58,124 nucleotides of DNA from Chitinivibrionales bacterium (GCA_028278335.1 JANQEN010000046.1:1-58124); one strand, 5' to 3'. Shown: positions 36,709 through 45,980, counted from the first letter of the stretch. Notes: generated by a model from the sequence alone, not told the origin. Numbers and translations: made by a program.

Positions 36709-37514
36709 AGGCGTGATCCTTTAAGAGAACTTTGATTGGACACCTCGCAATGTCCTTCTCCTAGATGACCTAAAGTCCAGAGTGTCTCAAGGAGTTTTTT
36801 ATACTCCTTTGCAGATTGAAAATCTTTTTGCTCAGCAGAAATCTCACCCTTTGTTGCGTAAGCTTTATAGAAATCGAATCCCACAGCATTCTCTTTAATA
36901 TGATCATCGTCAGGAGCTGTTACATCACCAAAGATGTGATCAAAGTGAAAGGTCATCTCAACAACAGCAGTCTTGGCTGGTAATACCAATCCTTTTAACT
37001 CTTCACCCACATAGCCTTCTATACCATTAAAATCCATCTCTTCATCAAATTTAATGGTAAAGGGGATCTGCTCTTTTTCTCTTGTAGCCTTGCCTTGCAT
37101 AACAATAGAATATCCCTGATGTTCACCCTCTCTCTTTCTTTTGACTGAAAAGGAGAGTGATTGATAGTTGTCAGGAGCTACCCCAGTAAGCGTGTCAAGT
37201 GGGATGGGCAAAGCCTCTGCATTACCTAAGGCTAAATCAACCCAATATTCACCGGAGAGTGGTGCCTCAACCGTGTCTTTTCCGTGTCGATAAGCCATAG
37301 GGTCAACAATATTGACATAGAGGTTTTCAAAAGTAATATACCACCCATCCTTAGAGGTAAATCCTTTTCGGACAAAATCCTCGCCATTGGCAGAAAAGAT
37401 TAGTGTTCCAGGCACTTTTTTATCAGTACCTGATTGTTTAGTGTTACAACCACATAAAATTAAAAAGCAGATAATTACATATAATCCCAATAATTGTGAT
37501 TTTTCCAATGACAT
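36705..37514 (-). CDS. Lipoprotein at head of Ni/Co uptake operon (DUF4382-like)
   Basis: The 269-residue protein has a lipoprotein signal ending ILCGC. The body (GTLIFSANGEDFVRKGFTSKDGW and LTGVAPDNYQSLSFSVKR) resembles DUF4382-type or metal-handling lipoproteins, but I am not sure of the family. Its second half has several His and acidic residues (TFHFDHIFGDVTAPDDDH, LGHLGEGHCEV) suitable for metal binding. It is translationally coupled to the NikL-like gene and takes the place of NikK in known nickel operons. It may bind metal at the outer membrane or in the periplasm. Confidence 0.6.
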   Translation of the reverse strand: MSLEKSQLLGLYVIICFLILCGCNTKQSGTDKKVPGTLIFSANGEDFVRKGFTSKDGWYITFENLYVNIVDPMAYRHGKDTVEAPLSGEYWVDLALGNAEALPIPLDTLTGVAPDNYQSLSFSVKRKREGEHQGYSIVMQGKATREKEQIPFTIKFDEEMDFNGIEGYVGEELKGLVLPAKTAVVEMTFHFDHIFGDVTAPDDDHIKENAVGFDFYKAYATKGEISAEQKDFQSAKEYKKLLETLWTLGHLGEGHCEVSNQSSLKGSRL

Positions 37515-37552
37515 AAGTTTCTTTCTTTTGTTTTAGATGATTGGTGCTAAAT

Positions 37553-37583
37553 CCAGATTATTAGGTAGGAGCGAATAATCTGG
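37553..37583. promoter_or_regulatory. Perfect 10-bp inverted repeat upstream of Ni/Co operon
   Basis: CCAGATTATT (37553-37562) and AATAATCTGG (37574-37583) are perfect inverted repeats with an 11-bp spacer, about 40 nt before the first gene of the metal-uptake operon. It is not the NikR consensus (GTATGA, N16, TCATAC). It could be an operator for another metal repressor or an mRNA leader hairpin. Confidence 0.5.
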
Positions 37584-37690
37584 TTTAAGCAGTGTTGCAA
37601 CCTATGCGTGTTATTAAAATAATATTTGTGCTACGAAGAGAGGCGCTACTATTTTCGAGATTAATAATGAGGTAATTGCATCGAGAGATA

Positions 37691-38329
37691 TTAGGTGGGA
37701 TTTTCCTCACCCTCTTTTTTAATCATTTTTATATAGGGCGTTTTGAGGTATCGGGTTTGGATTTTTATAGGTTCAGCTTCTAATACTAATGTATCAAGCA
37801 CATTCTGGATCTTTTTTATTGCCTGTGAATCTTTGTTGGTTTGTTCAAGCTCCGAAACATTTTGCTGTATGGTAAGAAATTTCGTTCGAAGCGTGTCCGA
37901 AAGATTGTTGCACTCGTCGCAGAGCTCCTTCATCTCTGCTTTTTCACGGAAATTTAGCTTAACTGTGAGACAACCATCTTGGAGAAATTCTACCCATTGT
38001 TCCAATTTGAATATGGGAAGGGCATATTTGCGCGAAGCATAAAGACCCACAAAAATTGCAATGCCAATATTAACAATACTACTTATAATAAGACTGGGTA
38101 AAATAATTGAGATTATATTCTCGCGATTACCAATTGATGCATCAAGATCAAAGGTGACTCTATAAAAAACTGCGCTTTTATATTTTACTAAATAGGTGAG
38201 TAAAAGCGTTGCAACACAGACCAGGGTTGCCATAATCACCGCAAAAACGATTTTTTTAATTAAACGTACCTGTAGTTTCTTTTTAATAAAAAAATTGGAA
38301 ACAGGTCTTCTGCTACTTCGCTTTTTCAT
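37691..38329 (-). CDS. HAMP-domain membrane protein without output domain
   Basis: The 212-residue protein has two membrane segments (about 24-46 and 73-95) with only a short (about 25-residue) external loop. A HAMP-like linker (RKYALPIFKLEQWVEFLQDGCLTVKLNFR) and a coiled-coil (about 130-180) follow. No kinase, cyclase or chemotaxis output domain follows. Similar short HAMP proteins are common near envelope genes, but their role is unknown. It lies beyond the divergent or head region of the metal operon and is probably transcribed separately. Confidence 0.65.
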   Translation of the reverse strand: MKKRSSRRPVSNFFIKKKLQVRLIKKIVFAVIMATLVCVATLLLTYLVKYKSAVFYRVTFDLDASIGNRENIISIILPSLIISSIVNIGIAIFVGLYASRKYALPIFKLEQWVEFLQDGCLTVKLNFREKAEMKELCDECNNLSDTLRTKFLTIQQNVSELEQTNKDSQAIKKIQNVLDTLVLEAEPIKIQTRYLKTPYIKMIKKEGEENPT

Positions 38330-38517
38330 GAATTTTTCCTTATCTTACCGCATTTCATCTCTTAAAATTTGGAATTTCCTATTCAAAGGCTCTCAATTAT
38401 TTTGGCCTACTGGCAATAAAAATATATCCTGGATAATATCTGTCTATCTTTTTATAAAAGGAACTTACATTTGGGTTTAAACGATGGTGTGGTTCTTACT
38501 TATTTAAAAAAGAACTA

Positions 38518-39696
38518 TTAACTTAATAGTATTCTCCAACGGGCCAATACCTTTGGTAGAAAAAGGAGAAAAAGGCGTATTTGTGTAAAAAAGGATAGAG
38601 TGAACGGTTTTGATCTATCTACTGATTTCACATTTGCAGTAACTTTTTTTATTGCCTCTTCTATGTCTTCATCACGGCTTTCTAAAAATATCTCTTTAAA
38701 TACGTAAAAGACCTTCTGCTGACGCCGTTGCGTTGATGACCATTTTCTTGAATAGTCATGATTGATCTTTGCGGTATTACTTTTTCTTTTCAAAATCGTT
38801 GAAACAGCCAAATCTGCAGCTTCTAAGGTGTTCATAATTCCTCCGGCAGACAGAGGATTGACCTGGCGCGCAGCATCACCAATTATGAGGACATTGTTTG
38901 ACCCTAAAAGTTTTGGGCAGATTGATAGGGGTACACAACCAGTGATAAGATTTTCATAGGTATTCGTATTTAATCTCTTGGATATGAAGATTTCTAGATA
39001 TCGCTTCACTTCATTTTGAGAACTGATGCCCCCATAGAGCCCAGCTCCGACAGAGATCGTCTTTGGTGATTTTGGAAAAGCCCAGATATACCCTTTGGGA
39101 ATTATTGTTGATCCAGCAAAGAGGTAGAGAAAGTGATCATTGAAATGATCGGTGGACACCGTGTATTGTAATCCAGAAAAAGAGTCCTTAAGCGAAAGGG
39201 GAGGAATGATTCCTGCCCATCTGCCAATTTTACTCTCCACGCCATCAGCGCCGATAATTTGGGCTCCGCGAATCTCTCCCTGATTTTCTGTTGAGACACC
39301 GCAAAAAGAGTCCTCTATTTTGAGGAGTCCGCCTACAGGAGTGTCCAATAGTATATGTGCCCCGGCTTTTTGTGCCTCCTTAGCCATGGACTTTTCAAAT
39401 TTATCCCGATGGAGCATGATCAAAAAATCATCCTGACGGTGCTTGAAAACAGTGTTATTATAGTGAATGATGATACCTTTTATGTCTCGTGCGATCCACG
39501 ATTCGTCAATAGAGAGAAATCGTTCTAATTCAATTCGATTGCCCGTAGCCTCTCCGCATCGAACTGGTGAACCAATCTCCTTTCTCCGATCAATAAGACA
39601 CACTGATTTACCGGCCTGGGCTAGCTTCATCCCCGTATAAAGGCCAGCTATGCTGGCGCCGACTATGATAGTGTCATAGGGTTTCTCAGAAGACAT
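38518..39696 (-). CDS. Geranylgeranyl-reductase-family flavoprotein
   Basis: The 392-residue FAD enzyme has the dinucleotide loop IIVGASIAGLYTGMKLAQAG, the family segment GSPVRCGEATG, IIGADGVESKIGRWAG and the flavin-contact motif IIGDAARQVNPLSAGGI. It belongs to the geranylgeranyl reductase group, which saturates isoprenoid chains of lipids or quinones. Its start overlaps by one base the stop of a ferredoxin gene (TAATG), so the ferredoxin is the probable electron donor. The isoprenoid substrate (for example menaquinone tail or polyprenol) is inference. Confidence 0.85.
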   Translation of the reverse strand: MSSEKPYDTIIVGASIAGLYTGMKLAQAGKSVCLIDRRKEIGSPVRCGEATGNRIELERFLSIDESWIARDIKGIIIHYNNTVFKHRQDDFLIMLHRDKFEKSMAKEAQKAGAHILLDTPVGGLLKIEDSFCGVSTENQGEIRGAQIIGADGVESKIGRWAGIIPPLSLKDSFSGLQYTVSTDHFNDHFLYLFAGSTIIPKGYIWAFPKSPKTISVGAGLYGGISSQNEVKRYLEIFISKRLNTNTYENLITGCVPLSICPKLLGSNNVLIIGDAARQVNPLSAGGIMNTLEAADLAVSTILKRKSNTAKINHDYSRKWSSTQRRQQKVFYVFKEIFLESRDEDIEEAIKKVTANVKSVDRSKPFTLSFFTQIRLFLLFLPKVLARWRILLS

Positions 39697-39896
39697 TAAG
39701 CTGCGTGCTCACTTGATAGAGGGGGGGCTGATTTTTGAGAGATAGCATTTATAGGGCAGAATTGTTGGCAAATCCCGCAGGAGGTGCAGGATGCAGTGAT
39801 TTTACTTTTATTATCATAGATAACAATTGCCATTGCTGGGCACAGTGCTGAACACCCAGCGCAAAAGGTACATATTTTTTGGTCAATAGTATACAT
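39696..39896 (-). CDS. Two-cluster 4Fe-4S ferredoxin
   Basis: The 66-residue protein has two classic cluster motifs: CTFCAGCSALCP and CTSCGICQQFCP. It is a small soluble bacterial-type ferredoxin carrying two [4Fe-4S] clusters. It is coupled to the geranylgeranyl reductase gene through a TAATG overlap, so it probably feeds electrons to that flavoprotein. Confidence 0.92.
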   Translation of the reverse strand: MYTIDQKICTFCAGCSALCPAMAIVIYDNKSKITASCTSCGICQQFCPINAISQKSAPPLSSEHAA

Positions 39897-39930
39897 ATGT
39901 TCTATTTACTTATCCCAATATGGGTGTGCT

Positions 39931-40368
39931 TTATTTTTCTAAAAGGATAGTAACCGGTCCATCATTACAAAGTTCTACCTGCATCATCGCACCAAAAATG
40001 CCTGTTTCAACAGGAATTCCCTTTAATCGCATGCGTTCTACAAAATAATCATACAGCTCCTCACCCTTTTGCGGTGGTGCTGCATGGGTATAACTGGGGC
40101 GTCTTCCTTTTTTACAATCACCATAGAGGGTAAATTGCGAAACTATAAGAACTGCACCCTCTATATCCAAGAGAGAGTGGTTCATTTTTCCCTCTTTATC
40201 AGGAAAAATGCGTAACTCCAGACACTTGTCAACAAGGAAATCAGCCTGCTCTTTTGTGTCGTCTCTGTGTATGCCCAACAAAATAAGGATGCCTCGTTTT
40301 ATAGCACCAGAAACAGTATCATCAATAGTTACCGAGGCTTGTTTAACTCGTTGGAGGACAATTTTCAT
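39931..40368 (-). CDS. dtd: D-aminoacyl-tRNA deacylase
   Basis: The 145-residue protein matches DTD in length and all motifs: MKIVLQRVKQASVTI at the start, the SQFTLYGD active-site segment and the closing GPVTILLEK. It hydrolyses D-aminoacyl (for example D-tyrosyl) tRNA, keeping D-amino acids out of proteins, in the cytoplasm. It follows the barrel gene at 40378 by 9 bp in the same direction. Confidence 0.95.
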   Translation of the reverse strand: MKIVLQRVKQASVTIDDTVSGAIKRGILILLGIHRDDTKEQADFLVDKCLELRIFPDKEGKMNHSLLDIEGAVLIVSQFTLYGDCKKGRRPSYTHAAPPQKGEELYDYFVERMRLKGIPVETGIFGAMMQVELCNDGPVTILLEK

Positions 40369-40377
40369 AGACGTGGC

Positions 40378-41037
40378 TTAAAAGAGAAAGCTAAAGCCCA
40401 TTCTAAGAGCAGGGCCTAAAATGTTAAACTCAAAGTATTCGTTCTCTTTGCCCTTTACCTTTTTTTTGACCTTTCCCCATTGAAACTCAAAACCGGCAAA
40501 AAGAGCTGCGTGTTCACCAAGATCAAATACTGCATCAGCTGATACTTTGCCAAGCAGGCCAATATAAAAGCCATCTTCATTTAGTGTGTCCGGTAGTTGA
40601 ATTTCATTCCCGGTTGTATCAAATTGGGTTAATGACTTAACAGCCATGTTTAGCCCAAATTGTCCCTTAATTACCGGATGAACCTTAAATTTTGGAATTG
40701 GATCAAATAGGAGAAAAGCAGAGATGGGAAACATGATAATACTTTTATCTTTATATTTTTTTGTTTTTGTAATGGTGTTTTGCCCAACCGTCACCAAGAA
40801 GGTTGTATCATCGGTAACCTTATTCCAAGAGAGATCGAAATCGACACCCAAGCCAATGATGTTGTCGAAAAGTTTGCCATACTCAAGGGTTGCATTCCAA
40901 GCAGTTGGCTTTTCACTGCCATTGAGCTCCTTTGGCCATGTGGGACCTATACCGACATTCAGAAGGTCCTGCCCATAACTTTGACTGCATACCAGTAGAA
41001 CTAACATTATTCCAGAGAAAAAATGTTTTGTCCGCAT
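40378..41037 (-). CDS. Outer-membrane beta-barrel protein
   Basis: I prefer ATG 41037 (MRTKHFFSGIMLVLLVCSQSYG), which gives a proper signal peptide and 219 residues; the longer frame to 41133 lacks one at its N-terminus. The mature part alternates strand-forming residues (WNATLEYGKLFDNIIGLGVDFDLSW, VIKGQFGLNMAVKSL) and ends GPALRMGFSFLF, with a terminal Phe as in BAM substrates. No specific function is visible. Confidence 0.65.
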   Translation of the reverse strand: MRTKHFFSGIMLVLLVCSQSYGQDLLNVGIGPTWPKELNGSEKPTAWNATLEYGKLFDNIIGLGVDFDLSWNKVTDDTTFLVTVGQNTITKTKKYKDKSIIMFPISAFLLFDPIPKFKVHPVIKGQFGLNMAVKSLTQFDTTGNEIQLPDTLNEDGFYIGLLGKVSADAVFDLGEHAALFAGFEFQWGKVKKKVKGKENEYFEFNILGPALRMGFSFLF

Positions 41038-41237
41038 AAATATATCGTATCCTTTCCCCGTAATGGATCTTAGCGGTTGGAATATGACTAAGGGTAACAT
41101 TGATTTGCTCTTTAAAATAAAGCATATCGCCATATATTACAAATGTTAAAAAATTGTATATATTAAATAAAAGAAGGAATATCTAAGATTACAAAGGAAT
41201 TAAATTATTTTCTAACCACAAAAGGGGAGAAAATACC

Positions 41238-42023
41238 ATGGTTAAACAAATTGTTCTTTATACCTTTTTTGCCAGTATGGTGGCCTTAATTGGCTGTTAT
41301 ACTCAGTTATCAACACTGCAAGAGAGGCACGTTGATCAGTCTGCACTCATGACCGTTGATTCTTTGGGGGATACGCTTGTTGCTGTCGAAGCTGACAGTG
41401 CTGACACGGTGGTAATCAAGGAGCGTGAAGTCTGTTACTGGCGGAGAAACTTTTTTGGTGAATGGGAATTACAGTGCTACAAATCAAATTATTCCAATTC
41501 TTGGCATAGTTATTATCATCGTCCCTGGTGGTCGTATCATGGGCGCTATGCCTATGTACCCTTTTCACATTCCCAATATTATTATCCCTACTACCCCTAT
41601 TATCATCGGTATTATAATAATTACCATCACCACTACCCACGGCCAGACACTTCAAATATTAATATGAAACCTAAACCGGCACGTCGTCAAGGTAGACCGC
41701 ACAAACCCACCTATAAAGAGATAACCACCAAACCGGCTAATAGCAATAATGCCAGTGGGGTGATCAATGCCAAGCCTACAACTGGATCAACCACCTCCGG
41801 TAGTGGAAGACGAAAGGCGCGACCCATTTCAAGTACTACTAAAGCACCAAAGAAGGCAATAAATGCAAAGCCCAAAGTGCAAAATTCAACCATGCCAAGA
41901 AAGTCGCTGACACCACCTCCTCCAGCAAGAGGTGAGACAAGATCAACAAGTGGAACATCTCAACAGAAAAAGGGAAATGAATCGTGGCCAAAAAAACGTC
42001 GTTCATCAAGAAAAAAGAAATAA
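41238..42023 (+). CDS. Lipoprotein with Tyr/His-rich patch and basic low-complexity tail
   Basis: The 261-residue protein has a lipoprotein signal ending ALIGC. Residues about 85-140 are extremely rich in Tyr, His and Trp (SWHSYYHRPWWSYHGRY, YYYPYYPYYHRYYNNY), and the last 120 residues are basic and rich in Lys, Ser, Thr and Pro, ending KKRRSSRKKK. No family is recognised. The end overlaps the next gene (a PorV-like barrel) by 40 nt, so the two are coupled. The patch could bind metal or cell-wall polymer. Confidence 0.6.
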   Translation: MVKQIVLYTFFASMVALIGCYTQLSTLQERHVDQSALMTVDSLGDTLVAVEADSADTVVIKEREVCYWRRNFFGEWELQCYKSNYSNSWHSYYHRPWWSYHGRYAYVPFSHSQYYYPYYPYYHRYYNNYHHHYPRPDTSNINMKPKPARRQGRPHKPTYKEITTKPANSNNASGVINAKPTTGSTTSGSGRRKARPISSTTKAPKKAINAKPKVQNSTMPRKSLTPPPPARGETRSTSGTSQQKKGNESWPKKRRSSRKKK

Positions 42024-43258
42024 TCACAACACTCTTTTTTCTCGCCTTAGGCATAACCTCTTTTTTCACAGAAGTCAGTGGAACCTCATTTGGCGTTCCC
42101 ACGCGATCTACCATAGGAGTCGGTGTTCGGGCTTTTGCCCTTGGGAATAACTATGTTGCTGTTGCCGATGATGCATCGGCAATGTTTTGGAACCCTGCAG
42201 GATTGGCTTTTACACCAGTCCGGGAGTTTCAAGTTGCGCTCAATGGCTTCTCGAGGCAGCTTGAGTCGGACTATGTTGATGGTCCCTTTAGTCAAACAAC
42301 CATCAGTGATCGCTACCGTATTCATTTAAGTAATGCTTCATTTTTACGCTCTTTGCCGACCTCTCGTGGTGGTTGCTCCTTTGCCTTAGGGTATCAAAGT
42401 CCCTATATTCATGATGATAGATATGACTATGTTAATCCAATTGGGCGATTTTCTTACTCTGCCTATGGCCAGACTAATCTCTGGACAGCAGCTTTCGGTA
42501 TCCAGGTTGCTCAAGATTTTGGTGTTGGTGTTGCAACCTCTTTTATCCATGGTAAAAATAAGATGTTTTATAGAGGAAAATATGGTATGACAGGGAACAC
42601 CTTAGATTCTTCCTATAGCTCAGAGTTTTTTCAGCGATATTATGGATTTGATATTCGTTTTGGGGCGCTCTATTCAATTAAACACAGAGCCAAAATTGGT
42701 TTACGAGTGGAACTTCCTCAATATCAGTATTTTAAAGAAGATTTTCATGATGAGTCGGTTTATCATGACACCTTATTAAGGACCTATGATGAAAAATCAT
42801 CGGGTAAAATGATTGGCTCCTTTTTAGGCGCCTTTGGTATTTCCTATCAATTTCCTTTTTTGCTTCTCAGCACAGAATTGCATGCACGATCTCCAATCCC
42901 CGATGCTATGGAGAATTCCTATTACTCCTTTTGGAAACTGGGTGCCGGAGTAGGTGTGGAGTTTCCCTTTTTTGTAAAGGAGATTGTTCTTCGTGGTGGG
43001 TATAAATGGCAGGAGTATGATAAGCATCCCATGCTTATTGACTATGAAATTCCTATTGAAGGGTTTAATTCAGATATATCAGTTGACATAGATCAACACG
43101 AGCATACCATAACAACTGGTATCTCCTACCTTACCGAGACAGGACTTTCTTTTGATCTCTCCTATGGATTTAGCCGATGGAAAATTACCAGTGAAAAGGT
43201 ATTGAATGAGACTCACTCTTTTCATAGAATTTCTGCTGCCTTGGCCATTCGTTATTAA
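41984..43258 (+). CDS. PorV/UPF0164-like outer-membrane protein
   Basis: The 424-residue protein starts at GTG and has a signal segment (about 12-32). It then shows the family signature RAFALGNNYVAVADDASAMFWNPAGL, typical of PorV, FadL and UPF0164 barrels, and ends in an amphipathic strand RISAALAIRY. PorV is the outer-membrane carrier of T9SS cargo in Bacteroidota, and many exported proteins in this window carry T9SS-like tails, but a specific PorV role is only suggested. It overlaps the preceding lipoprotein gene. Confidence 0.75.
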   Translation: MAKKTSFIKKKEIITTLFFLALGITSFFTEVSGTSFGVPTRSTIGVGVRAFALGNNYVAVADDASAMFWNPAGLAFTPVREFQVALNGFSRQLESDYVDGPFSQTTISDRYRIHLSNASFLRSLPTSRGGCSFALGYQSPYIHDDRYDYVNPIGRFSYSAYGQTNLWTAAFGIQVAQDFGVGVATSFIHGKNKMFYRGKYGMTGNTLDSSYSSEFFQRYYGFDIRFGALYSIKHRAKIGLRVELPQYQYFKEDFHDESVYHDTLLRTYDEKSSGKMIGSFLGAFGISYQFPFLLLSTELHARSPIPDAMENSYYSFWKLGAGVGVEFPFFVKEIVLRGGYKWQEYDKHPMLIDYEIPIEGFNSDISVDIDQHEHTITTGISYLTETGLSFDLSYGFSRWKITSEKVLNETHSFHRISAALAIRY

Positions 43259-43269
43259 GAATAATCTCT

Positions 43270-44025
43270 ATGAGCTTTACCATTTCTATCATTCCACTCT
43301 ATGAAGATAACTATTCTTTTGTGATTCATTCAGAACAGGAAGCCTGCGTTATTGACCCTGGTGATGCAGGGCCAATAGAAAACTTCTTGAGGAAATGTCC
43401 TCTTAATTTGTCAACCATATTAGTAACTCATCACCATGGGGATCATGCTGGTGGTGTAGAACGCTTAAAAAAACACCATGGTTGCTCTGTTATAGCAGGT
43501 CAGGATAAAAGAATGCCCTATACCGATGTTGCTATCCACAGGGATGGATCTCATGAGGTAATCGGATTGACAATGCAGGTGATAACAGTACCTGGACATA
43601 CAAACAGTCATATTGCTTTTTACTTTCCTAAACTTAAGGTCCTTTTTTCAGGTGATTCCCTGTTTTCAATTGGTTGTGGGCGGCTCTTTGAAGGAACACC
43701 CAAAGAGATGGTCGCCTCTTTAAAAAAGCTTGCTACTTTGGATGATCAAACAATGGTTTATTGTGGCCATGAGTACACCTTGGATAATATTGCCTTTGCC
43801 CGTTCTTTAGAACCACACAATGTTGCATTAAAGGAGAAAGAGGCTCAGGTGCACAGGGATTTGGAGAACCTTGGGAGATCCATCCCTTCACTTATAGGGG
43901 AGGAGAAGAAATTGAACCCCTTTTTACGTGGTAATGATTCTGCTTTGAAAAAGGCTGTTAACTTAGAAGGTACCACAGAAGAAGAGGTCTTCTCCTATAT
44001 CCGAGCAAAGAAGGATATCTTTTAG
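43270..44025 (+). CDS. gloB: Metallo-beta-lactamase-fold hydrolase, glyoxalase II-like
   Basis: The 251-residue cytoplasmic protein has the zinc motif THHHGDHAGG, further ligands in PGHTNSHIAFYF, FSGDSLF and CGHEYTLDN, and the hydroxyacylglutathione hydrolase C-terminus with NPFLR. The length matches glyoxalase II, which hydrolyses S-D-lactoylglutathione or another thiol ester. It follows the PorV-like gene by 11 bp. Confidence 0.88.
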   Translation: MSFTISIIPLYEDNYSFVIHSEQEACVIDPGDAGPIENFLRKCPLNLSTILVTHHHGDHAGGVERLKKHHGCSVIAGQDKRMPYTDVAIHRDGSHEVIGLTMQVITVPGHTNSHIAFYFPKLKVLFSGDSLFSIGCGRLFEGTPKEMVASLKKLATLDDQTMVYCGHEYTLDNIAFARSLEPHNVALKEKEAQVHRDLENLGRSIPSLIGEEKKLNPFLRGNDSALKKAVNLEGTTEEEVFSYIRAKKDIF

Positions 44026-44044
44026 AAAGCTAGTCCATTTGTTT

Positions 44045-44425
44045 TTATTTGATTGCCTCAATAATGGTTTGTGGAATTTTGCACGCTTTACTTGTTTTTG
44101 CATCCACACACACAAGTTTTGCCATACCAGAAACTAAAAGATCACTACTTTCATTATGGATTTTTGTATCAAATACTAATGCTATGGAGGTGTAATCAGA
44201 AAGAGTTGATTCTACTGTTAATATATCATTATAGACTGCAGAGCGACGGTATTTGACACGCACCTCTGTAACGGCAAAAATGATGCCCTCTGCATGAAAA
44301 TCTTTGAGTTCTATTCCTCTATCACGGAGATATTCCGTTCTGCTTCGTTCCATATATTTTAAGTAGTTGGCATAGTAGACAACATTGCCACAGTCCGTGT
44401 CTTCATAGTATACGCGAATCTTCAT
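44045..44425 (-). CDS. Hot-dog acyl-CoA thioesterase, YbgC-like
   Basis: The 126-residue protein begins with the 4-hydroxybenzoyl-CoA/YbgC signature IRVYYEDTDCGNVVYYANYLKYMERSRTEYLR, including the catalytic Asp. Such enzymes hydrolyse acyl-CoA; YbgC is often near Tol-Pal genes, which are absent here. Its start overlaps the stop of the sigma-54 regulator gene (ATGA), so the two are co-transcribed. Confidence 0.88.
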   Translation of the reverse strand: MKIRVYYEDTDCGNVVYYANYLKYMERSRTEYLRDRGIELKDFHAEGIIFAVTEVRVKYRRSAVYNDILTVESTLSDYTSIALVFDTKIHNESSDLLVSGMAKLVCVDAKTSKACKIPQTIIEAIK

Positions 44426-45819
44426 TGTTGTTTGTCTTTCTTGTCAAGGTTGTAGGTTCGAATTTTACGCCATAATGTTGAGCGAGAGATTCCCAAGGCT
44501 TCTGCTGTTTCTGTGTAGTTATGTGAAAATGCCTCAAGAGCTTGGTGAATATACTGTTTTTCAATTTCTGCGAGTGTTACAATATTCTCTTTTGATTCTG
44601 ATGATTGAAGCTGTATGGGTGATTCCTGGGAGGGAAGGAGTACTCTCTTTTGTAACATAAATTCGGGAAGATCCCGTTCGGTAATCTCCTTGGTTTCCGC
44701 TAAAATCATGGCATGCTCAATAATATTTTCCAACTCGCGAACATTCCCTGGATAGTCATATTCTGCAAAGAGAAGCTCTGCTGCTTTAGAGATTGTAGTG
44801 ATATTCTTGTTAAGAGTAGCGTTGTTACGGTGAACAAATAGATTGATAAGGCTGGGAAGTGTCTCTTTGCGCTCCCGTAGGGGAGGAAGGTTTAGATAAA
44901 ACACATTGAGGCGGTAAAAAAGATCTTCTCGAAAGGTCCCTTCCTTAACCATGGCAACAAGGTCCTTATTTGTTGCAGCGATAATACGGGTATTGACTGT
45001 GCGTAGTGCTGAGTCTCCAACTCGTCTAAAGGAGTAATCCTGGAGAAAGCGAAGTAATTTTACTTGTGATGGTAGTGAGAGCTCACCCACTTCGTCAAGA
45101 AAGAGCGTGCCCATCTGAGCCTCTTCAACAAGTCCCATTTTGTCACGGTCAGCTCCAGTAAAGGACCCTTTTTTATGGCCAAAAAACTCGCTCTCAAAAA
45201 GGGTTTCTGGAATGCCACCACAGTTTACTGCAATAAATTTTCCCTCCAATCGCTGTGACATGCGATGGATTATCTTGGCAAAAAACTCTTTACCAGTGCC
45301 ACTCTCACCACCTATGAGTACTGTTGAAGAGGTTGGTGCAATTTTTATAGCAAGCTTTAGGAGTTTTTGCATTGCCTGATTTGCACCCATCAAGTCATAA
45401 AGAATTCGGTGTTCGAATTCTAAATACTCCTTATTACGCGCGATTTTCAGAGATAATTTTTCGATTACTGTTTGCAGATCGGAACAGGTAATCGGTTTCA
45501 TGAGATAGAAAGATGCACCATATCGCAGTGAATGGGTAGCGTTTTCGAGCTCGTGCAACGTTGTAAGAATAATTACCTCAGTTTTAGGCGAGCTCATTTT
45601 GATATAATTGATAAGGTCCATCTCATGGGCAGGTTTTTTTTCTATATCAATAATGATAATATCTGGCTTTTCTTTATCAAAAAGGGAGAGAGCCTCTTGG
45701 TGAGATTTTGCTTTAAAAATAACAAAGTTCTTCAAACAGAGAGATATATCAATCTCTTGAGAAAATGTTTTGTCAAGAGTAAGAATAAGGAGTTTTTTGT
45801 CAGTTTCTTTTTTACTCAT
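44422..45819 (-). CDS. Sigma-54-dependent response regulator (NtrC family)
   Basis: The 465-residue cytoplasmic activator has a receiver (about 8-125; phospho-Asp in DIIIIDIEKK), an AAA+ domain with Walker A GGESGTGKEFF and a Fis-type helix-turn-helix (TETAEALGISRSTLWRKIR). The sigma-54 contact loop reads GSFTGA rather than the usual GAFTGA. Its partner kinase is not adjacent. It is coupled to the YbgC gene. Confidence 0.93.
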   Translation of the reverse strand: MSKKETDKKLLILTLDKTFSQEIDISLCLKNFVIFKAKSHQEALSLFDKEKPDIIIIDIEKKPAHEMDLINYIKMSSPKTEVIILTTLHELENATHSLRYGASFYLMKPITCSDLQTVIEKLSLKIARNKEYLEFEHRILYDLMGANQAMQKLLKLAIKIAPTSSTVLIGGESGTGKEFFAKIIHRMSQRLEGKFIAVNCGGIPETLFESEFFGHKKGSFTGADRDKMGLVEEAQMGTLFLDEVGELSLPSQVKLLRFLQDYSFRRVGDSALRTVNTRIIAATNKDLVAMVKEGTFREDLFYRLNVFYLNLPPLRERKETLPSLINLFVHRNNATLNKNITTISKAAELLFAEYDYPGNVRELENIIEHAMILAETKEITERDLPEFMLQKRVLLPSQESPIQLQSSESKENIVTLAEIEKQYIHQALEAFSHNYTETAEALGISRSTLWRKIRTYNLDKKDKQQ

Positions 45820-45980
45820 AATGTTGGTATTGCTTATGGTTGAAGATTAAAAATTAAAAATAAATCGCAAAATATTATATTTCCAAGTATAATCAGCGAA
45901 TCATTAAATTCTTTTGGTAATTACGACACGCACACCCAGAACACTTACCCTTTGCCAAAGTGTGTGACACAAATCGAGTT

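Noticed and set aside
37553..37583. NikR operator or NiCo riboswitch upstream of the metal operon
   Set aside because: The inverted repeat does not match the NikR consensus, and I cannot see the four-helix junction of the NiCo riboswitch, so only an unnamed operator-like repeat is reported.
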